Below are positions 9,396-18,223 of a stretch of 64,000 nucleotides of DNA, in pieces. Origin of the DNA: Lutimonas halocynthiae (GTDB lineage: Bacteria; Bacteroidota; Bacteroidia; Flavobacteriales; Flavobacteriaceae); NCBI RefSeq assembly GCF_030409835.1, contig NZ_JAUFQO010000016.1, positions 904,263 through 968,262 of the forward strand. The letters are read 5' to 3'. Made by a program: the position numbers and the translations under genes. The notes below the pieces were generated by a model that made no database searches, had not been told where the DNA came from, and saw only the letters and a list, made by a program, of their open reading frames with translations. Position 1 is the stretch's first letter. Each line of letters starts with the position of its first letter.

Positions 9396-9770
9396 CTATA
9401 TCCTGCTTCCCGATATTCGTAAATATCCTTTTGGATGCGATACAGTTCCCTTAAACGAGTCTGATTCAAACTTCAAAAAAATATCAATTTGCTCACCTTC
9501 AATAACAATATGGCTGCGCACGATATTATTTTCACGAACTAAATTCTCCATAGGAATAATACGGTCATCAAAGATCACATTTCCTATTAAAACTTCTTGT
9601 TCATAGCTAAATTCAATAGCACCTTTTTGAAAGGTCATTCCGATGTTTGGAGCTAAATACTCCCAGGAACCTAATAACTTTGTTGAATCCTCGTCATGCT
9701 CGACATCAGTAAAACTCAATGTTAAGAAAAGCAATAAGGCGGGGTAACTTTTGCGTAAAAATTTTCTCAT
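9396..9770 (-). CDS. Small exported protein of unknown function, paralogue of its upstream neighbour
   Basis: 124 aa with an N-terminal basic and hydrophobic segment (SYPALLLFLTLSFTDV) that looks like a signal peptide or membrane anchor. The body aligns end to end with the protein at 9913-10287. Shared positions include K(L/I)LG.WE in the first strand, (F/Y)QKG, the (I/M)P(M/L)E segment, (S)F(K/E)G.VS and a terminal I(S/T)G(S/T). The pattern of short beta strands suggests a small lipocalin- or beta-sandwich-like fold. It is convergent with the 8758 gene (26 bp between stops). Function is unknown. Confidence 0.6.
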   Translation of the reverse strand: MRKFLRKSYPALLLFLTLSFTDVEHDEDSTKLLGSWEYLAPNIGMTFQKGAIEFSYEQEVLIGNVIFDDRIIPMENLVRENNIVRSHIVIEGEQIDIFLKFESDSFKGTVSHPKGYLRISGSRI

Positions 9771-9858
9771 ATTAAATACTATTCATTTTTCAGTTTGCAA
9801 AAGTACGAAAAAATCATACTTAAACTGTATTTTTCAAGCAGTTAACTGAGAAGTTTTC

Positions 9859-9893
9859 AAAAAAAAACCATCAAATTATATTTGATGGTTTTT
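9859..9893 (-). terminator. Rho-independent terminator downstream of the 9913 gene
   Basis: Arms AAAAACCATCAAAT (9863-9876) and ATTTGATGGTTTTT (9880-9893) form a 14-bp stem with a 3-nt loop. Read on the minus strand it ends in a run of about nine T. It separates the two paralogous genes, so they are separate transcription units. Confidence 0.8.
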
Positions 9894-9912
9894 AAGGGCT
9901 TAAAAGTAGCGT

Positions 9913-10287
9913 TTACTTTTTAGTTCCTGTTATATCTAAAGTGCCTTGAGAATAAGACACAATCCCTTCAAAACTCTTTTTTGTAAAATTTAAATTGTAT
10001 CTCACAGTTTCTCCTTGAACATCCATTTTTCCTTTTAACACATCCTTTTCGTACACAACATCTTCTAAAGGCATTCCCTGTCCTCCCATAACCATTTCAG
10101 CAGCCAAGACACCATCTACTCTGCTTAACACAAGAACTCCTTTCTGATATTCCATTGGTGCATCTGGGATACTACACTCCCATTCTCCTAATATTTTTTT
10201 CACTTTAACAAAACTGTCTTTTACAGCAAAACTACTTAACACAATAATTGATAAGAATAAAATACTTTTAAATGTAATGTTTTTCAT
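9913..10287 (-). CDS. Small exported protein of unknown function, paralogue of the downstream gene
   Basis: 124 aa, exactly the same length as the paralogue at 9396-9770. A clean signal peptide (KNITFKSILFLSIIVLSSFAV) is followed by a body of short predicted beta strands (KKILGEWECSIPDAPMEYQKG, VRYNLNFTKKSFEGIVSYSQG, LDITGTKK). The conserved W in LGEWE and the GxVS..xGxLxIxG C-terminal pattern are shared with the paralogue, implying a common fold. It has its own terminator. A secreted or periplasmic location is inferred from the signal peptide. No family name is recognised. Confidence 0.65.
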   Translation of the reverse strand: MKNITFKSILFLSIIVLSSFAVKDSFVKVKKILGEWECSIPDAPMEYQKGVLVLSRVDGVLAAEMVMGGQGMPLEDVVYEKDVLKGKMDVQGETVRYNLNFTKKSFEGIVSYSQGTLDITGTKK

Positions 10288-10428
10288 AATCTGATTTAGT
10301 TTAAAATTTAGTATTCCAAATCTAGTGAAAATACAAATAGTTTTAAAATTTGAAGACTATATTTATTTAGAACTGTTTTTAATTTCGGATTAATATAATC
10401 TGGCTCTTTATACTATTTATTATTATTT

Positions 10429-10455
10429 TAAGTTTGTTGTAACTCACTAAAGTGA
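10429..10455 (+). promoter_or_regulatory. Candidate promoter -7 box with inverted-repeat operator upstream of the 10477 gene
   Basis: TAAGTTTG at 10429-10436 fits TAnnTTTG. It is followed at 10444-10455 by TCACTAAAGTGA, 5-bp inverted arms around AA, which would cover the transcription start. That geometry fits a repressor operator. Confidence 0.4.
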
Positions 10456-10476
10456 ATAACCAAAATTTTAACAAAA

Positions 10477-10929
10477 ATGAAAAAAATTATTTTTATCGCA
10501 TTATTATTTATTTCCATGATGGAGATTAATGCGCAAGCCTATGAGTACAAAATCGTTACGAGTATTGAATCTGTAGTTCCTATGGGGATGGGTAGATCCA
10601 GAATAATTTCTGCCGAAGAAGACAAGAACTATAAAGAATATACTACTTCAAGATCAGAAGAAAATACGAAACAAAATAAATCGAAGAGAGGTGACTCTAA
10701 AGTAGAAAATTTTGATGAAACCAAAATTTTAAACTTTTACAGTGCTACCGGTATTAATTTTCAAAACATTGCTTCTAACGATGCCATGTTATCGTCAAAA
10801 GTGAATACAATGATCGATGAGGGCTGGGATCTTGCTTTTGTAACAAGTGGCGTTGAGAGTGATGCTGGAAAGGGAGACGGAACAGGTATTTTTATTACAC
10901 GTTTTATATTTAAAAGATTGAAATCTTAA
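10477..10929 (+). CDS. Exported protein of unknown function
   Basis: 150 aa. A signal peptide (KKIIFIALLFISMMEINAQ) is followed by AYEYKIVTSIESVVPMGMGRSRII, a charged Lys/Glu/Ser-rich middle (about 45-80) and a C-terminal half with NFYSATGINFQNIASNDAMLSSKVN...GWDLAFVTSGVES...GIFITRFIFKR. The C-terminal half looks like a small alpha/beta domain (strand, helix, strand, strand) of the DUF4177 kind, but this is only a resemblance. A bidirectional terminator shared with dnaK follows at 10954-10987. The promoter region carries an inverted repeat. Function is unknown. Confidence 0.65.
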   Translation: MKKIIFIALLFISMMEINAQAYEYKIVTSIESVVPMGMGRSRIISAEEDKNYKEYTTSRSEENTKQNKSKRGDSKVENFDETKILNFYSATGINFQNIASNDAMLSSKVNTMIDEGWDLAFVTSGVESDAGKGDGTGIFITRFIFKRLKS

Positions 10930-10953
10930 ACATATAAAAGGTTTATGAATAAC

Positions 10954-10987
10954 AAAAAAACCGTCATGCAAAGCATGACGGTTTTTT
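10954..10987. terminator. Bidirectional terminator between the 10477 gene and dnaK
   Basis: ACCGTCATGC and GCATGACGGT form a perfect 10-bp stem around AAA. It is flanked by A7 on the left and T6 on the right, so it works for the plus-strand gene and for dnaK arriving from the right. Confidence 0.9.
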
Positions 10988-11008
10988 ATTTATAGTCTAT
11001 CTAAAGAA

Positions 11009-12931
11009 TTAATCTTCTTTAACCTCTTCAAAATCTACATCCTGAACATCATCCTGAGCTGCTTCTCCAGCTTCAGGTGCTCCGGCGCCAGCATCAGCTC
11101 CAGGTTGTGCACCTCCAGCTTGAGACTCTTGTTGCGCCTTATAAATCTCTTCAGAAGCTGCTTTCCATGCTTCATTTATCTTCTCCATCGCTGCATCAAT
11201 TAAAGCCAAGTCTTTTGACTCATGTGCTTTCTTCAACTCTTCTAATGAAGATTCAATAGGTGCTTTTTTATCAGCAGAAAGTTTTTCACCAAATTCTTTC
11301 AATTGGCTTTCTGTTTGAAAAATCATGGCATCAGCACCATTAATTTTTTCAGCAGTTTCTTTTGCCATTTTATCCGCGTCAGCATTTGCTTCAGCATCAG
11401 CTTTCATTTTTTGAATATCTTCGTCTGACAATCCAGATGAAGCTTCAATACGAATATTATGTTCTTTACCAGTTCCTTTATCTTTTGCAGAAACGTTAAT
11501 GATACCATTAGCATCTATATCAAAAGTAACTTCAATCTGAGGAACTCCTCTTGGCGCTGGTGGAATACCATCTAAATGGAATCTACCAATTGTCTTGTTA
11601 TCAGCTGCCATCGCTCTTTCTCCTTGAAGTACGTGGATCTCAACTGAAGGCTGGTTATCTGCAGCAGTTGAAAAAACCTGAGATTTCTTTGTAGGAATCG
11701 TTGTATTAGACTCAATAAGTTTCGTAGCAACATTACCCATTGTCTCAATACCTAAAGAAAGTGGCGTTACATCAAGTAACAATACATCTTTCACGTCTCC
11801 AGTAAGAACACCACCTTGAATTGCTGCTCCAATTGCAACAACCTCATCAGGATTAACACCTTTTGAAGGTTTCTTTCCAAAGAACTTTTCAACTTCTTCT
11901 TGAATTTTTGGCATTCTTGTAGAACCACCAACCAAAATAACATCGTCAATATCAGAAGTACTAAGGTCTGCATCTTTCAAAGCAGCACTTACAGGGCTCA
12001 TTGATCTTTTTACAAGAGAGTCTGAAAGTTTTTCAAAACTGGCTCTTGTCAATGTTTTAACAAGGTGCTTAGGTCCTGAAGCTGTAGCAGTCACATAAGG
12101 TAAGTTTATTTCAGTCTGCGTACTAGATGACAATTCAATTTTTGCTTTTTCAGCAGCTTCTTTTAATCTTTGAAGGGCCATTGGATCTTTTCTAAGGTCC
12201 ATGTTCTCTTCTTTCATAAATGCTTCAGCCAACCAGTCAATAATTACTTGGTCAAAATCATCCCCACCTAAATGTGTATCTCCGTTTGTAGATAATACTT
12301 CAAAAACACCATCTCCAATTTCTAAGATTGAAATATCAAATGTACCACCTCCAAGGTCATACACTGCTATTTTTCTGTCTGCACCAGATTTATCTAATCC
12401 GTATGCAAGCGCAGCAGCCGTTGGCTCATTAATAATTCTACTAACTTTCAAACCAGCAATTTCACCAGCTTCTTTAGTAGCTTGTCTTTGTGCATCGTTA
12501 AAATAGGCAGGAACCGTAACAACAGCTTCTTTCACTTCGTGACCTAAATAATCTTCTGCGGTTTTCTTCATTTTCTGCAATACCATAGCAGAAATTTCCT
12601 GAGGCGTATAAAGTCTTCCATCTATATCAACTCTCGGTGTATCATTATCTCCTTTCACAACTTTATAAGGAACTCTTTCAGCTTCCATTTTAGACTCTGA
12701 ATATTTGTTTCCCATAAATCTTTTGATAGAATATACAGTTTTAACAGGATTGGTTACTGCTTGACGTTTTGCAGGATCTCCAACCTTTCTTTCACCATCT
12801 TCAACAAAAGCAACGATAGAAGGCGTTGTGCGTTTTCCTTCAGCATTAGGAATTACAACCGGCTCATTCCCTTCCATTACAGAAACGCATGAGTTTGTTG
12901 TTCCTAAATCTATTCCAATTATCTTACTCAT
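11009..12931 (-). CDS. dnaK: Molecular chaperone DnaK (Hsp70)
   Basis: 640 aa, the family's normal length. The N-terminal ATPase domain has [17 protein letters not shown], the phosphate-2 loop [15 protein letters not shown] and the adenosine motif [14 protein letters not shown]. The substrate-binding domain starts after [16 protein letters not shown]. The C-terminal tail is Gly/Ala/Gln-rich and ends in an acidic [10 protein letters not shown] like other bacterial DnaK EEVKE tails. It folds and holds proteins with DnaJ and GrpE, neither of which is adjacent here. It is monocistronic, with a strong terminator and a 243-bp upstream region that contains repeated TGACA elements. No CIRCE element is visible. 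Confidence 0.98.
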   Translation of the reverse strand: MSKIIGIDLGTTNSCVSVMEGNEPVVIPNAEGKRTTPSIVAFVEDGERKVGDPAKRQAVTNPVKTVYSIKRFMGNKYSESKMEAERVPYKVVKGDNDTPRVDIDGRLYTPQEISAMVLQKMKKTAEDYLGHEVKEAVVTVPAYFNDAQRQATKEAGEIAGLKVSRIINEPTAAALAYGLDKSGADRKIAVYDLGGGTFDISILEIGDGVFEVLSTNGDTHLGGDDFDQVIIDWLAEAFMKEENMDLRKDPMALQRLKEAAEKAKIELSSSTQTEINLPYVTATASGPKHLVKTLTRASFEKLSDSLVKRSMSPVSAALKDADLSTSDIDDVILVGGSTRMPKIQEEVEKFFGKKPSKGVNPDEVVAIGAAIQGGVLTGDVKDVLLLDVTPLSLGIETMGNVATKLIESNTTIPTKKSQVFSTAADNQPSVEIHVLQGERAMAADNKTIGRFHLDGIPPAPRGVPQIEVTFDIDANGIINVSAKDKGTGKEHNIRIEASSGLSDEDIQKMKADAEANADADKMAKETAEKINGADAMIFQTESQLKEFGEKLSADKKAPIESSLEELKKAHESKDLALIDAAMEKINEAWKAASEEIYKAQQESQAGGAQPGADAGAGAPEAGEAAQDDVQDVDFEEVKED

Positions 12932-13022
12932 AATATTATATTTTAATTTTTATCTAATCTTTCATTTTAATAACTGCTGCTGTATAAACAATGATTATGC
13001 CATTGCTGATTTTTATTAAATA

Positions 13023-13058
13023 TGTCACCTTTTGACATTAATTAATGACATACTGACA
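13023..13058. promoter_or_regulatory. Cluster of TGACA/TGTCA elements upstream of dnaK
   Basis: TGTCA at 13023 and TGACA at 13033 form an inverted pair with a 5-nt spacer. Further direct TGACA copies start at 13046 and 13054, and another TGTCA at 13108. All lie in the dnaK / GHL10-protein divergent region about 90-180 bp from the dnaK start. The clustering suggests a transcription-factor or sigma-factor site, identity unknown. Confidence 0.35.
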
Positions 13059-13174
13059 GAATTTATGTGCTTATGAAATCCCTATTTTATAGTTATCAGG
13101 ATAATAGTGTCATGATTTTTACGTTTTGAAATGGAAGTATACGCCATTTACCAATAATCCTAAATCTTAAACAC

Positions 13175-14692
13175 TTGAGATACTTAATCATCTTATTCAT
13201 CCTATTTCTGCAATTAGATCAAATTCGATCTCAGGAAACACTTCACAGAGAGTTCAGAGGAGTTTGGATAGCAACTGTGGGGAATATTGACTGGCCTAGT
13301 TCCAAAGATCTTAGTTCAGAGGAACAGAAAAAAGAAATCATTAACTTGTTGAATACTTTTAAAGGCATGAATTTTAACGCCGTGGTTTTTCAAATCAGAC
13401 CCGCAGGCGACGCATTTTATCATTCAAAATACGAGCCCTGGTCGTACTACCTGTCAGGAGAAAATGACAGAGCACCCAGTCCGTATTATGATCCTTTGGC
13501 TTTTATCATCTCAGAAACTCATAAACGAGGCATGGAGTTTCATGCCTGGCTCAATCCGTATAGAGCGGTTGTGAATTATAAGGAATACCGTTCAAACCCC
13601 TATCCATTAACCTATGAAAAACCAGAATGGTTTATCAACTACGGCCAAAACAAGTATTTTGATCCAGGTTCACCTGCTGTCAGGAATTATACCATTAATG
13701 TCGTATCTGACATTGTACTCAATTATGACATTGACGCAATTCATTTTGATGATTATTTTTATCCATATAAAATAAATGGTCAAGCGTTTAACGATCAAAG
13801 AAGTTTCAAGAAACACGGAGGAGATCTTTACCCTGATCAATTAGATGAATGGCGACGGAATAACGTAAATACGATAATCAAGGAGTTGCATCATACCATT
13901 AAATCTGTAAAACCATGGGTTCAATTTGGAATTAGCCCATTTGGTGTTTGGAGAAATAAAACAGATGACCAAAGAGGTTCAAACACGAATGCTGGTCAAA
14001 CGAATTATGACAATTTATACGCTGATGTACTATTATGGATGAAAAATGGCTGGCTTGATTATGTGCTTCCGCAAGCGTATTGGCGCATTGGCCATGATAA
14101 AGTTGACTATAAGACCATCGTTCAGTGGTGGGCTGATAATTCATTTGGCACCAACCTGTATATTGGTCATGGATTGTACAGACTCGGATCAAAAAGTGAA
14201 GACCCTGCCTGGAACATAAAGAATCCAACACAAATTCAAGGCCAATTAGATTATAATAAAAGTATCTCTAATGTTAAAGGAAGTGTTTTTTTTAGCGCAA
14301 AATCATTCCTGAAAGATCCTCTTAAAATAAATCAAATTCTTGAAGAAAAGTATTATCACAATCCAGTGCTTCAACCTATCGCCAATAAAAAAGAGAAATT
14401 CACTCCGCAACCGGTTAGGAATATTAAATTGACAAAATTAAAAAACAAACAATTTCTGTTGAATTGGGAAGCAATGCCAGATCATATAGAGCACCAGGCT
14501 GTTAAATTTTTAGTCTATCTTTTTGACGAAAATGAGATCCATAATATTAATAAAAGCTCAAATCTTATAAGCCTCACAGGAGAAACAAGTCTTATGATTC
14601 CTAAGAAAACTATTCGATCCGGGCAAAGCATACTAGTCATCGCGGTAAGTAAAAACAACAACCTGAGTCATCCTGTAAGTATCAAAATATAG
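13175..14692 (+). CDS. GHL10-type family 10-like glycosyl hydrolase (DUF187), exported
   Basis: 505 aa. The reading frame has no ATG between the stop at 13127 and residue 57, while the TTG at 13175 gives a good signal peptide (RYLIILFILFLQLDQIRSQ), so TTG is the likely start. The mature protein opens HREFRGVWIATVGNIDWPSS, the hallmark of the GHL10/DUF187 TIM-barrel family. It also has FQIRPAGDAFYHS, EFHAWLNPYRA, AIHFDDYFYPY (acidic active-site candidates) and LPQAYWRIGH. The last about 110 residues look like a fibronectin-III-like domain (PVRNIKLTKLKNKQFLLNWEA). These proteins act outside the inner membrane on glycans, possibly peptidoglycan-related. Substrate is unproven. The stop is 2 nt from the convergent yaaA stop. 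Confidence 0.85.
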   Translation: MRYLIILFILFLQLDQIRSQETLHREFRGVWIATVGNIDWPSSKDLSSEEQKKEIINLLNTFKGMNFNAVVFQIRPAGDAFYHSKYEPWSYYLSGENDRAPSPYYDPLAFIISETHKRGMEFHAWLNPYRAVVNYKEYRSNPYPLTYEKPEWFINYGQNKYFDPGSPAVRNYTINVVSDIVLNYDIDAIHFDDYFYPYKINGQAFNDQRSFKKHGGDLYPDQLDEWRRNNVNTIIKELHHTIKSVKPWVQFGISPFGVWRNKTDDQRGSNTNAGQTNYDNLYADVLLWMKNGWLDYVLPQAYWRIGHDKVDYKTIVQWWADNSFGTNLYIGHGLYRLGSKSEDPAWNIKNPTQIQGQLDYNKSISNVKGSVFFSAKSFLKDPLKINQILEEKYYHNPVLQPIANKKEKFTPQPVRNIKLTKLKNKQFLLNWEAMPDHIEHQAVKFLVYLFDENEIHNINKSSNLISLTGETSLMIPKKTIRSGQSILVIAVSKNNNLSHPVSIKI

Positions 14693-14694
14693 GT

Positions 14695-15453
14695 TTATCT
14701 GGTGAAGACCAACTCAGTATTAGTTGACAAATTCTCATCAAAGCCATATCCGTTCACATTAAACCCCTTGATTCCATCGATGCTGTCAATTTTATGATCA
14801 ACAATATAACGAACCATGAGACCTCTTGCCAATTTAGCGAAAGTCATGACGATCTTATATTCCCCATTCTTAAACTCTTTAAAAACTGGTGTGATAACTG
14901 TAGATTTTAATAATTTCGGCTGCAATACCTTGAAGTATTCATTACTTGCAAGGTTTATAAACAACTCTCCTTCTTCTAATTCAGCATTAAGGGCATCGGT
15001 AATTTTTGTATCCCAGAATTTATATAAATTCGGCTTTACTCCTACTTTAAGTCTCGTACTCATCTCAAGTCTGTAGGCCTGCATCAGATCCAGTGGCTTT
15101 AATATACCATATTGTCCTGAAAGTATTCTCAGATTGTCCTGTAAAAAAGAAAGGTCTTCAGGTGGAAGGCTATTCACATCTATCCCTCTGTAGACTTCAC
15201 CTGTAAAAGCATAAATAGCCTGCTTGGCGTTATCTTGATTAAATGGCAATTCCCAATTTTGATTTCTTTCAAAGTTCAGTTGGCCCAAGGCAGGTGAAAT
15301 GGACATCAATTTAGAGAGACTTCTGGCAGATTTCTTTTTTAAGATCTTATTCAGTCTTTCTGATTCTTTGAGAAAAATGGGCTGCGTTATTTCAGTAGCG
15401 GGTGCTTCTGTTTCAAAATTAAGTGACTTGGCAGGGGATATGACAATTTTCAT
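14695..15453 (-). CDS. yaaA: Peroxide stress protein YaaA (DUF328)
   Basis: 252 aa, typical length. It starts KIVISPAKSLNFE and contains LQDNLRILSGQYGILKPLDLMQAYRLEMSTRL, LYKFWDTKITDALN and LINLASNEYFKV, all diagnostic of the YaaA family. In E. coli YaaA limits intracellular free iron damage during peroxide stress and binds DNA. It is the last gene of a minus-strand series (PASTA protein, rluD, yaaA) with short gaps of 31 and 23 bp. No oxidative-stress regulator site was recognised. Confidence 0.93.
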   Translation of the reverse strand: MKIVISPAKSLNFETEAPATEITQPIFLKESERLNKILKKKSARSLSKLMSISPALGQLNFERNQNWELPFNQDNAKQAIYAFTGEVYRGIDVNSLPPEDLSFLQDNLRILSGQYGILKPLDLMQAYRLEMSTRLKVGVKPNLYKFWDTKITDALNAELEEGELFINLASNEYFKVLQPKLLKSTVITPVFKEFKNGEYKIVMTFAKLARGLMVRYIVDHKIDSIDGIKGFNVNGYGFDENLSTNTELVFTR

Positions 15454-15476
15454 TTGATATAAGTTTTATAATAAGA

Positions 15477-16508
15477 TCATTCATCGTGCTGATGCGCGGT
15501 ATAATTCCTCCATTTCTCGATACAGAGTCTCATGTCATCCGGCACTTCTGAATTAAAAAATAATTTCTCTTTTGAATCGGGATGTTCAAAGCCAAGTGTT
15601 TTGGCATGTAAGGCTTGTCTCGGAAGAATCTTAAAACAATTATCCACGAATTGCTTGTACTTAGTGTAGGTCGTTCCTTTTCTTATTCTATCTCCACCAT
15701 AACGTTCATCATTAAACAAAGGATGTCCTAAATATTTAAAGTGTGCTCTAATCTGATGGGTTCTTCCTGTTTCTAATTTACACTCAACAAGGGTCACATA
15801 GCTAAACCGCTCTAAAACCTTATAATGTGTAACCGCATGTTTACCAAATTCACCATTTGGAAAAACATCCATTTGCAGCCTGTTTTTTAAACTTCTCCCT
15901 ATATTACCAGTGATTGTACCCTCATCCTCCTCAACACTGCCCCAAACAAGCGCTAAATACAATCTTTCTGTAGTTCTGTTGAAAAACTGGCTGGCCAGAT
16001 TCGCCATGGCAAATTCAGTTTTTGCAACCACAAGTAATCCGCTGGTATCTTTATCTATTCTGTGCACTAAACCAGGCCTGTCACTTGTGTTTTTAGGCAG
16101 ATTCTCAAAGTGATGTATCAATCCGTTAACCAAAGTACCGCTGTAATTACCATGTCCTGGATGCACAACCATTCCTGCAGCTTTGTTCACTACGATAACT
16201 GATTCATCCTCATGAATGATGTCTAAGGGAATATCCTCAGCAACCAATAAATTCTCATGTGGTGGATGTGCCAGGACTACCCTCACAACATCATTAGACT
16301 TTACCTTATAATTTGACTTTACAACTGCATCATTAACCAGAACATTTCCCGCCTTAACCGCTTGTTGAATTTTATTTCTGGTGGCGTTCTCAATGAAATT
16401 CATCAGAAACTTATCTACTCTCAAAGGCTCTTGACCTTCACTGGCAACAAACTTATGATGTTCGTACAGTTCGTCGTCAACGCTGATATGCTCATCTTGC
16501 TCTTTCAT
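15477..16508 (-). CDS. rluD: 23S rRNA pseudouridine synthase, RluD type
   Basis: 343 aa. An S4 RNA-binding domain lies at about 28-85 (LRVDKFLMNFIENATRNKIQQAVKAGNVLVND). The pseudouridine synthase domain has VVNKAAGMVVHPGHGN, the catalytic motif HRIDKDTSGLLVVAK (Asp152) and RTHQIRAHF. RluA/RluD enzymes isomerise uridines in 23S rRNA (positions 1911/1915/1917 for RluD). S4 plus length fits RluD rather than RluA. A short His-rich tail (TAHQHDE) is present. It is co-directional with the PASTA protein gene upstream and yaaA downstream, a common flavobacterial arrangement. Confidence 0.93.
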   Translation of the reverse strand: MKEQDEHISVDDELYEHHKFVASEGQEPLRVDKFLMNFIENATRNKIQQAVKAGNVLVNDAVVKSNYKVKSNDVVRVVLAHPPHENLLVAEDIPLDIIHEDESVIVVNKAAGMVVHPGHGNYSGTLVNGLIHHFENLPKNTSDRPGLVHRIDKDTSGLLVVAKTEFAMANLASQFFNRTTERLYLALVWGSVEEDEGTITGNIGRSLKNRLQMDVFPNGEFGKHAVTHYKVLERFSYVTLVECKLETGRTHQIRAHFKYLGHPLFNDERYGGDRIRKGTTYTKYKQFVDNCFKILPRQALHAKTLGFEHPDSKEKLFFNSEVPDDMRLCIEKWRNYTAHQHDE

Positions 16509-16539
16509 TGATGTCTTTTTTTTAGAAGATTGTTGCTAC

Positions 16540-17109
16540 TTAGTTAAGTGAATCTCGTTTTACAAGACCATCTCCTAATACCAGATCAATCACTGTGTTT
16601 TTTGGTAGTTTTTCACCGGGCTTCACTTCCTTGCTTTTTATTTCAAGTTTCCGAACCACATCCCTACCTAAGTCTTTGATATATCTTTCTTTACCAATTC
16701 TAAATCCAAGTGATTTTAACTGAATCACAACCTGTCTCTTGGTTTGATCCAATACATTAGGTATCGTAACCTTTCTATAATTAGAAGGATTTAAAGTCAG
16801 GTATATTTTCCTGTTTTCTTTTACAAAATCTCCAGGTACTGGATTCTGTTCAATGACAGATTTTGCAGGAAATTTTGGATTAAAACTAGCTGAATCTATT
16901 ACAACATAGTTCAGGTTGTTTTCTTCAAGAATTTTCTCAGTTTCTGCCAGGCTCAACATTTCGAGATTTGGCACTTCAATTTTCTGATCATGCTTTGTAT
17001 GTTGGTGCAACCATTTGAACAATCCGAACAACAATATCAACGAAATAGCTATTACCAAAATAATAGTCCTCAAAAATTCTTTACTTTTCAGGTACTGTAA
17101 TAAATTCAT
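16540..17109 (-). CDS. PASTA-domain membrane protein
   Basis: 189 aa. One transmembrane helix (about 15-34) follows a short cytoplasmic segment, then two PASTA domains at about 40-110 and 112-182 (EVPNLEMLSLAETEKILEENNLNYVVIDS...FPAKSVIEQNPVPGDFVKEN; TIPNVLDQTKRQVVIQLKSLGFRIG...). PASTA domains bind peptidoglycan stem peptides or beta-lactams. No kinase or transpeptidase domain is attached, so it is a stand-alone PASTA protein on the outer face of the inner membrane. It is divergent from ddl, which makes the peptidoglycan D-Ala-D-Ala dipeptide, so a wall-linked role is plausible. Confidence 0.88.
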   Translation of the reverse strand: MNLLQYLKSKEFLRTIILVIAISLILLFGLFKWLHQHTKHDQKIEVPNLEMLSLAETEKILEENNLNYVVIDSASFNPKFPAKSVIEQNPVPGDFVKENRKIYLTLNPSNYRKVTIPNVLDQTKRQVVIQLKSLGFRIGKERYIKDLGRDVVRKLEIKSKEVKPGEKLPKNTVIDLVLGDGLVKRDSLN

Positions 17110-17127
17110 TTGTCAAATAAAATTTGT

Positions 17128-17154
17128 CAAATATACTTTAAATATTGATAACAA
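17128..17154 (-). promoter_or_regulatory. Candidate promoter of the PASTA-rluD-yaaA unit
   Basis: Minus-strand TATATTTG (17128-17135) fits TAnnTTTG and lies 18 nt before the ATG. A TTG is found at 17152-17154, spacing 16, one base short of the usual 17-23. Confidence 0.4.
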
Positions 17155-17189
17155 ATAATCACATAAAGAGTCATTTAAAGTCTTTTTTG

Positions 17190-17197
17190 TAAGTTTG
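17190..17197 (+). promoter_or_regulatory. Candidate -7 box (TAAGTTTG) for ddl
   Basis: It matches TAnnTTTG and lies 35 nt upstream of the ddl ATG. No TTG lies at the normal distance. Confidence 0.35.
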
Positions 17198-17232
17198 TTC
17201 GAACAATTACCAAGGCCCTGTAAATAGCATTA

Positions 17233-18201
17233 ATGAAAAAAAATATCGCCATCATAATGGGAGGATATTCCTCCGAAGCTGACATCTCTGTTCAGAGTGG
17301 AAATGTAGTTTATAATAATCTGGATAGTGAAAAATTTGATCTATATCGAATCCTCATATCGAGAGACAAATGGGTGTATCAGGATGAGAATGAACAAGAG
17401 CACCCAATGAATATGGCCGATTTCACAACAACTGTGAATGGTTATAAAATTAAATTCGATTTTATCTTTAACGCCATACACGGGCATCCGGGAGAAGACG
17501 GAACCTTGCTGGCTTACTTTGACCTACTGGGGCTTCAGTATTCTTCAGCACCTTTCTATCAAATGGCTGTTGCGTTTAACAAAAGAGACTGTCTAAGCTT
17601 ATTAAAACCTTATGGCATTAAAAGTGCCACTTCAATTTATTTGAACAAAGGTGATCACATCTCAATTGAAGAAATTGAACAAAAACTTGGCCTACCCTGC
17701 TTTGTTAAGCCCAATCGTGCTGGATCGAGTTTTGGAATAAGCAAGGTTTATAAAGAGGAAGAACTACTTCCTGCGCTGGAAAAAGCTTTTAGCGAAGACC
17801 ATGAAATTCTCATTGAACAATTCTTGGATGGCACAGAAGTCTCTGTTGGAGTCATTACATGGAAAGGAAGCATAAAGGTTTTACCCATAACTGAAATCGA
17901 TACTGAAAATGACTTTTTTGATTATGAGGCAAAATATATGGGCCAATCAAATGAAATCACACCTGCCAGAATAACAGAAACCCAAAGAAAGAATGTATCT
18001 GAGATGGCAGCTAAAATTTATAAAACAATGGGCCTTAGAGGCTTGTCAAGAGCAGATTTTATTTTTATCGGTGACCAACCTCACTTTATAGAATTAAATA
18101 TGGTTCCAGGGCTTTCGGCAGAGAGTATTATTCCAAAACAAGCCAAGGAAGCGGGTATTTCATTAGCAGCACTTTTTGAAAGTACCATTCAAATAAACTA
18201 A
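17233..18201 (+). CDS. ddl: D-alanine--D-alanine ligase
   Basis: 322 aa ATP-grasp enzyme. The N-terminus KKNIAIIMGGYSSEADISVQSG is the Ddl signature. Others are FNAIHGHPGEDGTLLAYFDLLG, PCFVKPNRAGSSFGISKV, EVSVGVI and the Mg-binding FIELNMVPGLSAESIIPKQA near the C-terminus. It ligates two D-Ala for the UDP-MurNAc pentapeptide. coaD follows 22 bp downstream on the same strand, so they are probably co-transcribed. Confidence 0.97.
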   Translation: MKKNIAIIMGGYSSEADISVQSGNVVYNNLDSEKFDLYRILISRDKWVYQDENEQEHPMNMADFTTTVNGYKIKFDFIFNAIHGHPGEDGTLLAYFDLLGLQYSSAPFYQMAVAFNKRDCLSLLKPYGIKSATSIYLNKGDHISIEEIEQKLGLPCFVKPNRAGSSFGISKVYKEEELLPALEKAFSEDHEILIEQFLDGTEVSVGVITWKGSIKVLPITEIDTENDFFDYEAKYMGQSNEITPARITETQRKNVSEMAAKIYKTMGLRGLSRADFIFIGDQPHFIELNMVPGLSAESIIPKQAKEAGISLAALFESTIQIN

Positions 18202-18223
18202 CCTAGATCAAAACTTAAATGAT

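Noticed and set aside
11077-12506. Several open frames opposite or out of frame with dnaK
   Set aside because: They are shadows of a strongly coding gene on the minus strand.
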